A stretch of DNA of 64,000 bases, taken from the NCBI GenBank assembly GCA_026545765.1, contig JAIFAC010000303.1, positions 1 through 64,000 of the forward strand. Reading direction: 5' to 3'. The position numbers were made by a program, and so were the translations under genes. Under the pieces are notes generated by a model. It worked only from the letters and a program-made list of their open reading frames with translations, was not told the DNA's origin and searched no databases. Shown piece after piece: positions 55,884-64,000 of this stretch. The DNA comes from Plantago major. Lineage: Eukaryota > Streptophyta > Magnoliopsida > Lamiales > Plantaginaceae. Positions within the stretch are counted from its first letter, which is position 1; each line of letters begins with the position of its first letter.

Positions 55884-56474
55884 CTCTATTTAGTAAAATT
55901 AGCTATAAAGCTAACTGGTAGTTTATCATGTAGCTAATAACCTAACTGATTAGGTAGCTGATCAACTAGCTGATTTTAATGTAGGTGCTTAGCAAATTAG
56001 CTCATAAGCTAGCTGGTATTTTGTAAAATGATATATACGGACATTACTCTTATTTTTATTTAATTTTAAATTTTCTCATCGTATTATTAGTCTATATTTT
56101 TTTAGATAATAGTACATCACATTTTATTCAAATATATACTCAATTTACTTTTCACCGCCACTTTAATAACATCATTAAAAATTATCAGAAGTTGAAAGAA
56201 ATATTCGTGAGCATTCTAACTTAATAAGAAAAAATGTCGGTAATTGATGTATAGTATACATGTGTGCATTTCAATGAAAGGCGGATGAATTAAAACGAGA
56301 CAATTATAATAATGATTGATTTTTTTTTCTATTTTATTTAATTTTGGGTCATGAACATTTGTGGAATGAAAAGATAAGAATGATTAGCTTCTCAAGCAGC
56401 TAGCTGAAAACTAGCCGATCAGCTAGCTGATTAAAGAAGTTGCGCGTTCACGTAACGAAATTTTCATTAGTCAA
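55884..56474. other. AT-rich segment with TAGCT-rich ends, possible MITE
   Basis: The left part (55890-56025) and right part (56380-56440) share AGCTAGCTGAT / ATCAGCTAGCT-type motifs in inverted relation around an AT-rich centre, suggesting a terminal-inverted-repeat element. Exact ends and a target duplication could not be fixed. The last bases before 56475 are TTTTCATTAGTCAA. Confidence 0.35.
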
Positions 56475-57080
56475 TGGTCAAAGAAGCTACTGGAGCTGAA
56501 AAGCTATCTAAAAAACTAGTGTTAAATAGTAGGAGTCATTTAAGATTTTCTTAGAACCATATTCAAGACGGAGCAATGAAACCATGCTTTCTCTCTAAAA
56601 TTTTTCTCTCATCGAGAGCTTTGTTCCTCCGGTCGAGATTGGATCCTTTCTATTTGAAAGTTTGTCTTTATTCCCTCCCTGATAAATTTCCTTCCTTCTC
56701 TAGATATGGTGAGATTAAACATAGGATTAGTGGTCCAGAAAAATCTATTTGCTTTGTCGTAGGTTTCTTATTTGTTTCTATTTTACTTTATCCTTTTGTT
56801 CTTAAAAATAAATCTACCTGCTATAGTCTTTATCTGTTGCCTTTTATGCAACTTGCCCAAACCTCCTCCGGTTTTGGAGTGTTTTTCTTTTCTTTTCGTG
56901 GTTATTAGAGGCTCTCCTTTTGGTTACTCTTCCATCCTCAACATAGTACTAATCACCATCATTCTGCTTAGGAACTGGTAACATGGATTCAACTTAATTG
57001 AAGATCCGGGTTCAAGTCGTTCTAACATCTAAGGAAGGAAATGCAATTAACATTCCATATGAGATATGGATGGCCAAGAC
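56475..57080 (+). other. LINE copy 2, 5' region
   Basis: Equivalent to 9318-9915. No conserved frame: the open frame at 56576-56908 here is broken in copy 1. Differences against copy 1 are dominated by CTGG/CG and TTGG/TCG type changes. Confidence 0.45.
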
Positions 57081-57084
57081 AATG

Positions 57085-58492
57085 GATTACGATCTTTGCC
57101 TAATTGGTCGTGTTCTTTCTAAACAAATCCACTTGCAATCCTTCGAGAAACGATGTTAGAATCGAATCGCAAAGGGCTTAAAAGTACGTAAATTGAAGCG
57201 ATCGCTCGATCCGATTTGGGAATGGACTCGAGATGAAACAAACATCGCGTAGGGCCCATTGTCTTTTGATAAAAGTCCGTGATTCTCGCTGAAATCCCAA
57301 AAGGTACGGATCCGTAATTGGTTGATTTCGATATCCGCGATTTTCATGTTCACATTGGGCTTCCTCCGATTTGGTAACAAATATTGCAAGGTTTATCGTC
57401 AGGCGATGGGTATCTTTGTAGACTTTGATGAGCAACTTGATAGAGGCTCCATTTCTAATACAATGCGGATTCGTGTTGTGATTAATATTACGAAGCCACT
57501 GGTGCGTGTACTAAGCATCACAGGTCCTCAGAAGAAGAAGATTCAAGTCACAATCACCAACGAAAAACTCCGAAATTTCTGCTACTTCTGCGGGATTATA
57601 GGCCATATTGTTCAAAATTGTCATGCTTGCTTGGAAACTTTGGGTGAAAATGATCAGGTGGGAGAGGAAAATCTGAAATATGGTGGATGGTTACGCTTCA
57701 ATGCCTCCTCCCAATCTAGCAAATACATTAACAGTTTCTCGGGATTGGTTCACATAGCTTTGTTCATAATCCAAATTTTGCCCGAATACTAGGCTCGCCC
57801 AACAACAAGTGGTCCGCGAACTTTCCGGATCGGGCCAAAGCCGGGTTCTTCATCTCGGACAGAAATCGACCGTGGAAATCAGTTGTAAGGCGGTTTGGAT
57901 AATGCAGAGCAGTTACCTTCGGATAGTGGCATGGAAACTGGCAATATGGAAAACTGAAAGGAAACAAAACCGTTGAGTCTCCTGTTACACAAAAGTCAAC
58001 ATCAACCCATCCTTCCCTTTACCCATTACCGCAGCCCACTGCCTCTAACCAATTTTTCCCTTTCACCCCATTGGACCCAATTGAATCCTCATACCCCATG
58101 GATATTGTAAAATCCATGCCAAACTGGCCCAATAATGAAACACTTGAACCCACACTTTCCACCTACACCGACTGCATTTTTTCATCGCCCAACTAAAAGT
58201 CTACAGAAAATTCCGCCCAAACCTAGCTCCCCCTTCTGACCCACTGCTCACAATGTCACAAAGACCCCACCAGACCGAACCCAACACTCAAACCACTAAA
58301 CCCAAGAAGAGAGGACGCCCTGCCAACCCCCATTCCGCACACAAGATACCTAAGCCCAAAAACACCATAAGCCAAGCTCTCAGAATCGAAGCTAACCCAC
58401 TGCCATCTAAAAAACCACGCCAAACAATTACCCCTACCGAAATTGATGGACCAGAGGTGGGAGTTGCACTGCAACCCCGCCTGACCCAATGA
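57085..58492 (+). pseudogene. LINE copy 2 ORF1 (DUF4283-like, CCHC knuckle, basic tail)
   Basis: Pieces read DYDLCLIGRVLS near 57090, GIFVDFDEQLDRGSISNTMR, INITKPLVRVLSITGPQKKK, and the knuckle C-Y-F-C-G-I-I-G-H-I-V-Q-N-C near 57580-57625. The tail KPKKRGRPANPHSAHKIPKP runs to 58492. Frameshifts near 57130-57200 and 57790 break it. ORF2 begins with an ATG overlapping the ORF1 stop, as in copy 1. Confidence 0.7.
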
Positions 58493-59180
58493 GTTGCCTA
58501 TCCTGGAACTGTTAGGGCTTGGGGAACCCTTGGACAGTTCGTGCCTTAGGTGAATTTATTCACCTACATTGACCCCGACTTGTCTTTCTTATGTAGACTC
58601 GGATGAGTAGTCAGGACATAGACAATTTAAAGCAGCAATTACATATGTATGGTTTAGGTGTATCCTCAGTAGGTTTTTCAGGTGGTTTAGCATTGTTATG
58701 GACAAAAGATACGAATGTAATGATTCAAAACTATTCTAAATACCATATTGATGCTACTGTGCAATTAGATATGAATTCTGATATGTGGAGATTTACTGGT
58801 TTTTATGGGGAACCAGAAACTGAATTGCGCAAATCTACTTGGAAATTGTTACGGGATTTGGGATCTTTTTCATGTCGAGAATGGGTTTGCATAGGGGACT
58901 TCAACGAAACTTTGACACATCGAGAAAAATGTGGTGGAAGGAGGAATGCGTAATGGCGAATGCGAGATTTTCGAGAAACATTATTTCATAATGGATTTTA
59001 TGATTTAGGATACGTGGGTTATCAATACACATGGTGCAACAATCATGAGGAACCGAGTACAATAAGAGCAAGACTTGATCGAGCAGTAAGCACAACAGAC
59101 TGGAATATCTTGTTTCTGAATGCACAAGTCATTCACATAGGGACACGGGTTTCGGATCACATGATGTTACTAATGAAGCT
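58489..59180 (+). pseudogene. LINE copy 2 ORF2 endonuclease
   Basis: It starts MSCLSWNC followed by the same in-frame stop as copy 1, so that lesion predates the duplication. It continues with GGLALLWT, FTGFYGEPE, WVCIGDFNETL, then a stop at 58953, YDLGYVGYQYTWCNN, RARLDRAVSTTDWNILF and RVSDHMMLL. The SDH motif lost in copy 1 is intact here. The stop at 58951-58953 (TAA) replaces the GAA of copy 1. Confidence 0.75.
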
Positions 59181-59950
59181 TTTTGGCCCAACTACAGCCC
59201 GTTACAGGCCCAGGAAAACATTCAAGTTCGAATCTATGTGGTTGAAGAGTTCGGATTGTGAGACAATCATACAGAATGAGTGGATAGACGACCTGGGAAT
59301 CCTGGCGAATTTGGAACAGTGCAGGGTAGGCTTAATAAACAGGAACAGATTAACTTTCGGACATGTACAGCAGAAGATGCGAACTTTCCAGAAAACACTC
59401 ACTGAATTGCAGTAGCAACCCTTGACAGCTGAGAACAGACAACGGATAAGGGATACAAAATTCAGATCGAAACAGAGATGGATAAGGAAGAAATCCTATG
59501 GAGACAACGCTCGAAAGTCCAATGGTTTGCCGAGGGTGATAGAAACACACGTTTTTTCCATAACCAAGCGACCAAGAGAGCTCACAGAAACCAGATTGAT
59601 GGTCTGCGCGATGACCAAGGGATACTGCGGGACAGTAAGGAAGATATGGATGCTATTGTAAATCAGTACTTTGGGGGTATCTTTCAATCCAGGTTACCCT
59701 CCTCTGCGAATGTGGATGATGTGGTTAGTACTATGAAGAGGCGTGTGACAGAGGACATCAATCGTGACTTGAGCCGTATTCACTCCATTTAGGTAAAGAC
59801 ATCACTTTTTACATGGACCCTCTTAAGTCTCTGTGTCCGTATGGTATGCCCGCTTTTTTATCAACGCTGCATATTGTTCGTGATAATGTGATTCATCAGG
59901 CTTTATATTTTTAAACAATCAAAACTGAACTCGTACTAAATTTCACCCAC
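59181..59950 (+). pseudogene. LINE copy 2 ORF2 linker
   Basis: The frame at 59478-59792 reads DKEEILWRQRSKVQWFAEGD and FFHNQATKRAHRNQIDGLRD, identical to copy 1 over most of its length. Upstream, KTFKFESMWLKSSDCETII (near 59217-59275) is intact here but broken in copy 1. The 59790-59950 interval is scrambled in both copies. Confidence 0.65.
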
Positions 59951-61030
59951 ATTGTTAATCCCTAAGTGCAAAAAACCAGAGGTTGTAAACCAATTCAGAC
60001 CAATCAGCCTTAGCAATGTTATGTTTAAGATAGCTTCAAAAGCCATTACAAATAGAATTAAGCCCCACATGAATACCTTAATCTCTGAAACTCAATCCGC
60101 TTTTGTGCCAAATAGACTGATACAGATAATGTCTTGGTTTCGTATGAGGTTAACCACTTTCTAAAGCAAAAAACCAAGGGTAAAGAATGTTTTATGGCTT
60201 TAAAACTAGACATGAGTAAGGCTTATGATAGAGTGGAATGGATCTTTCTGGAAAGAGTGTTGTGTAAATTAGGTTTTGAACAATCGTTCATAGACTTGAT
60301 TATGCTCATTTACGCATGCTATTCAATTGTTAAATGGTGAGCCTCTTGATCCAATCCAACCACAGAGAGGGATCCGACAGGGGGATCCTCTATCTCCTTA
60401 CTTGTTTCTTTTCTGTTCGGAAGCTTTTAGTTCTTTACTTTGTGATGCGGAGGAGAGGGAGGTACTCCGAGGGGTGGCTGCTAGCCCCAGAGCACCAAGG
60501 ATCTCTCATCTTCTTTTTGCAGATGATACCCTTATTTTCTGTCAGGCTACTATGGATTCTGCTGCAGAGGTTTCTAATATTTTGTTACGATATAGTCTTG
60601 CATCGACAAGAAATCAATATTCGTAAATCGACGGTTGTCTTTAGTCGAAACACTTCGTGCAAGGGTCCTTGAAGTTTGCAATCTACTTCTCGTTAGGTGG
60701 TTGATCGACATAAGAAGTACTTGGACCGCCAACGAGATGGGGAAGTCGCAGAAAGAGGTGTTTGGTTGGCTTAGAGAGCGGATGTGGAGTAAAATCCAAT
60801 CTTTTGGTGATAAGAATTTCTCTAAAGCAAGCAAGGAGGCCCTCATTAAATCTGTGTTACAAGCCATACCCACATATGTCATGGGATGCTTCAAAATCCC
60901 GGATTACCTTCTAGTAGAAATTGAGTCTATCATTTTGAAATTCTAGTGGGGGATGGTAACCGAGACAAAATACATTCGATTAATTGGCATACCTTATGTG
61001 AGAGCAAGCGGATGGTGGTACGGGCTATAG
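59951..61030 (+). pseudogene. LINE copy 2 ORF2 reverse transcriptase
   Basis: Blocks in order: LIPKCKKPEVVNQFRPISLS, AFVPNRLI, FMALKLDMSKAYDRVEWIF, IQPQRGIRQGDPLSPYLFLF and HLLFADDTLIFCQATMDSAA. F-A-D-D is the canonical active site. Breaks occur near 60163, 60340 and 60610. The C-terminal stretch GKSQKEVFGWLRERMWSKIQ and KASKEALIKSVLQAIPTYVM (60740-60880) is continuous, while copy 1 has a stop at 13685 in the same place. Confidence 0.8.
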
Positions 61031-62260
61031 GACTTGAGAAGTTTCAACTGCAATGCTTCGCAAGCAAATATGGCGTGTTATCCAATTTCCCGATTCCTCG
61101 AGTCGGGTGCTTAAGGCAAAATACTTTCCGCATTACGATATCTTACTTGCTTCACCAAAGTTTAATGCTTTTACACTTGGAAAAGTATCTTTGGGGCTAT
61201 GGAGCTAGTTCAGAATGGGACTAGGTGGCGGGTAATGGTTTAAGTATTGATGCGGACCGACAATTGGTTGCCAAGGTCCGTGTTATGCGCCTATTAACCC
61301 GGACCTGTATGAGTTGGGCCAAACACCGTGTCCAACTGATAGACCAGATACAAATGACTTTAATGAGGGCCTAATCCGAAAATCGCTCGAAGAAGACATT
61401 AACTCTATCCTGCGATTCCTCTAGTTAACTCTACTACTAGTGATCTCGTGGTGTGGCATCATTCACGCATCGGCATCTACTCAAGAATATCAAGATATTA
61501 TTTAGCCAGGATTTAAGGGCACGAATCACAGAATCAAGATGGAGCAAGCAAGATCGAGAATCGACTGATCGAATTTATCCGAAACCTAAACTCCCTAATA
61601 AGAACAAAATATTTCTATGTAGTCTTGAAAATGCTATACCAAATTCTTTATAACCTCCAAATACAAGCAATATCATTCATAATTTCTATGCCCCTGCTTG
61701 TGGTATAGAAGTGAATCATGATACATATTTCCGAGATTGTGATTTTGCATGCATTTTCGGCATTATCTACTCTACCTCATTCTATAATTTACATATACAT
61801 GTGACATATGGAGATGGATTCTTAGTGCCTACAATCAACAAGCTAAGGCATTATGAAAGATTTGTGGTCTCACTTTGGAGCATTTGGTCGAACAGAAACA
61901 AACGAGTCCACGAAGGTACATGATATGATCCAGATGAGGCACAACAATTTATCATCCGATATATCGCAAGATACAAGGAGGCCTGTACACAATTTGCTCA
62001 CCCACACCAGCAGAATGCCGAATATTAGAATTGGATACCTCCAATGCCGTGAAATCAAACTAAATTTTGACGCTTCACAAACAAAATCTTGCATATGCTT
62101 CTACGGAGTTATTACAGACCTCACAATGGAGAAACTTTCATGGAAGCAACGAAATCGTCAATGTACAAAGTCCACAAATAGCGTAAGCCATGCAAGAGAC
62201 GCAGTGATATTGGCTCATGAAGCGGCTTTAATCGAGTAATCTTTGAAGGAGACCGCCTCA
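61031..62260 (+). pseudogene. LINE copy 2 ORF2 C-terminus (zf-RVT, RNase H remnants)
   Basis: Short open parts include YLWGYGASSEWD (61190-61224) and the IKLNFDASQTKSCICFYGVI start of the RNase H-like part, then ARDAVILAHEAALIE (62190-62237). The zinc-binding Cys/His segment is badly damaged around 61690-61760. The density of 1-3 base deletions against copy 1 is highest in this stretch. Confidence 0.6.
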
Positions 62261-62789
62261 TGTCATTAAAGCAATCCACACCTCCTTCCAAATTTCTCAA
62301 TCATAGGTCCTATAATTGATGACCAAGTCTTTGTTATCCAACTTTGAGTCATTACATTTCATTTTGTCCTAGACTAGCAAATATGGTTGCACATGATCTT
62401 TGTCAAAATGTATTAGAAGATCGTGTTGGTGGTTCCATTTATTCGATTGATGTAATCTTGAACTTAGGCTTCTTTTTATTGAATGAAATATGACTTTATA
62501 GAAAGAAAAAATTTCACTACGGAGCAATATCAAACAAGTAAAAGATTATCTTATATTAATAAAAAGATTATTCACGTTGTTTTCATGGGGTTTCCTTACA
62601 AATTACAATCCTCTTATGATTTTTATATCATGTCACAGCTAGTGAGTACCTCATCCAATCACATAATTACCACCAATTAAAATGTACCAATCACTATAAT
62701 AATTTTTATATCATTTCAACGATGTTGTGTTTATATTTTATTACACTAACAACCTCCGTATCGAGGCAAGCAACGACTTCTCTTTCTAC

Positions 62790-62797
62790 TATATAAA
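62790..62797 (+). promoter_or_regulatory. TATA box of MLP gene 2
   Basis: TATATAAA lies about 120 bp before the start codon, in the same position and context (ACCCCCTAGTGAAGAGC follows) as the box of MLP gene 1. Confidence 0.6.
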
Positions 62798-62915
62798 CCC
62801 CCTAGTGAAGAGCTAGAAGTGCACATATTATCTTTTATTAATTCAAAACACATTTTAATTTCTTGACAAGATTTCGAATTCACTAATAATAATTAAAAGT
62901 ATATAATATAAACAT

Positions 62916-64000
62916 ATGGCTTCTTCAGCACTACCTTGTAAGCTGTTCGCACAACTTCCGATCAAAGCCGGTGGAGGAGAGTTGTTTCATGAGCTGGTTT
63001 CGAATAAGCCACACGAACTTATCACTGCTTCCCCCATAAAACTTCAAGCTTGTAAAGTTCATGAAGGAACCATCGAACAGATGGTCAGATCAAATTTTGG
63101 AATTTCACCGCTGAAGTAACTATATTCAATTAATCATATAATTTTACTAGTGTATAATACAAACTTTTTGAGAGACATTTCTGAGAGACCAATTCAACAT
63201 CACATATTTATGTACAAACATCATATGTTTAACTTTAAACATTGTGTATATAATAAACCTACATTATACAATTGCATTATTTATATGCATTTCTAACATG
63301 TGATGTTTAATTTGTAGCTAAACATGTGATTTTTATGATAAAATATGTGATGTTTGATTTTGCCTTTTCGAGAGACGGTCTCTTGCAAAAGTTACTAATT
63401 AATTAACGGTTATAAAATTTACAAACTTTTGCGATAGACCGTCTCTCGGGGAGACCAATTCAACATCATATATTTACGTACAAGCATCATATGTTTAACT
63501 TTAAACAACGTGTGTATAATAAACCTGCATTATAGTTGTATAATTCTATGCATTTCTTAACATGTAATGTTTGTGATAAAGTATATGATGTTTGATTTAG
63601 TCTCTCCGAAAGACGGTCTCTCACAAAAGTTACTCTATAAAATTCTTACTTAAAGAACAGAGTATGAGTTCTCAGTAATATCCTAATGTTTATTTGGCTA
63701 TGTTCTCTTCATCTCAAAAACCATTAATTTCAATTTAGATCAAATCAGTTCATTCAAAGGAAAAGAACAGAACCTTAGTCTTTTTCTTCTAATATTTGTT
63801 GTATACAATCTCCCAAGAGACTACTCTTAGAATAATATATGATCGATGGAATCCGGAATTTTGAGGTTAATTCGATGAACAAATTAAAAACCAATTCGCT
63901 CTATTCGAGCGACCTCCAAGGGATTCTTGGCACGATTCACATAGAATTAGAGTTTGATTTGCACGATTAAAAAATATTTTAACTGGAACATTCTTGATTA
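62916..64000 (+). CDS. MLP-like protein gene 2, exon 1 and part of intron 1 (cut by window end)
   Basis: Exon 1 starts MASSALPCKLFAQLPIKAGG at 62916 and is nearly identical to gene 1 for the first 50 codons (one Thr-to-Ile change at SP[T/I]KLQ). After KVHEGTI it diverges by frame: gene 1 reads GMYGQIKF, this copy reads EQMVRSNFGISPLK before a stop. The nucleotide alignment shows CATCGAACAG here against CATTGGAATGT in gene 1, one base short. The splice donor is also changed: GCTG|AAGTAAC here, GCTT|GTAAGTAAC in gene 1, so a GT is missing. The intron from 63114 onward matches gene 1, including the tandem MITEs. Exon 2 lies beyond 64000. The family is the Bet v 1/MLP ligand-binding group. Whether the gene is broken or misread cannot be settled from this window. 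Confidence 0.7.
63160..63635. mobile_element. Two tandem MITE-like elements in MLP gene 2 intron
   Basis: Same pair as at 16060-16528. Terminal motifs are slightly fuller here: CAAACTTTTGCGATAGACCG on the left and, at the right, AAGACGGTCTCTCACAAAAG. TA dinucleotides flank the second element. Confidence 0.6.

Larger units (their letters stand above)
56475..62511 (+). mobile_element. LINE non-LTR retrotransposon, copy 2
   Basis: The segment matches 9318-15403 from TGGTCAAAGAAGC to the A-rich tail at 62501-62511. Domain order is identical. Some motifs are better preserved here: the reverse transcriptase reads GIRQGDPLSPYLF and LLFADDTLIF. Other parts, notably 61000-61800, have more short deletions than copy 1. 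The shared 3' flank shows that it was duplicated along with the MLP gene, not inserted twice. Confidence 0.85.

Noticed and set aside
56475-64000. 3' transduction of the MLP gene by the LINE
   Set aside because: The intron and its MITEs are retained in the same transcriptional orientation as the LINE, and block order in the other units explains the arrangement by segmental duplication.
1-64000. tRNA, rRNA or organellar insertions
   Set aside because: No cloverleaf-like segments, rRNA signatures or organellar genes were recognised by eye. A tRNAscan or organelle search was not possible here.

Overview
This window looks like nuclear DNA from a flowering plant, probably a eudicot. It is almost entirely transposable-element (TE) sequence in several nested layers, around a small tandem cluster of major-latex-protein-like (MLP, Bet v 1 superfamily) genes. 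Spliceosomal introns, TATA-box promoters, plant-type LINEs, Ty1/copia and Ty3/gypsy elements, CACTA, hAT, Mutator-like and Stowaway-like elements all point to a plant. No bacterial, organellar, tRNA, rRNA or CRISPR features were seen. I cannot name the species.

Layout. Positions 1-3547 hold minus-strand LTR-retrotransposon debris: a copia-type LTR, then a Tat-like Ty3/gypsy gag, primer-binding site and LTR, then a second LTR stub. Positions 3548-9317 are the relic of an MLP repeat unit (blocks A and B) carrying a Stowaway MITE, a long-TIR MITE, and a large LTR with a hAT element inside it. Positions 9318-17470 hold a decayed LINE followed by MLP gene 1 (two exons, 15811-17299). Blocks A' and B' recur at 17471-19919, interrupted by a CACTA terminus and a copia pol fragment. 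Positions 19920-56474 are a 36.5-kb TE mass: a minisatellite, a copia-type 3' LTR with an intron-bearing minus-strand internal region, a decayed CACTA element with Tnp2-like transposase, the 3' half of a Tat-like Ty3/gypsy element (aRNH, integrase, antisense ORF, LTR) carrying a 997-bp non-autonomous CACTA, and two Athila-like gag-protease copies separated by a LINE fragment. One Athila copy holds a solo LTR with a perfect 5-bp target duplication. From 56475 the LINE and MLP unit repeats; MLP gene 2 starts at 62916 and runs off the window.

Interpretation. The MLP gene, its flanks and an upstream LINE form a repeated unit of about 10 kb. The second junction between block B and the LINE is split by the 36.5-kb TE mass. 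The only likely host genes are the two MLP copies, and each shows a 1-2 base defect in or beside exon 1. Comparing the duplicated segments shows a recurrent CTGG-to-CG type of difference, so part of the apparent frameshift load may be consensus error in methylated repeats rather than real decay. I found no convincing new functional system. The most interesting points are the unit structure, the nesting order, the CACTA family with its derivative, the antisense ORF of the Tat-like element, and the systematic indel signature.
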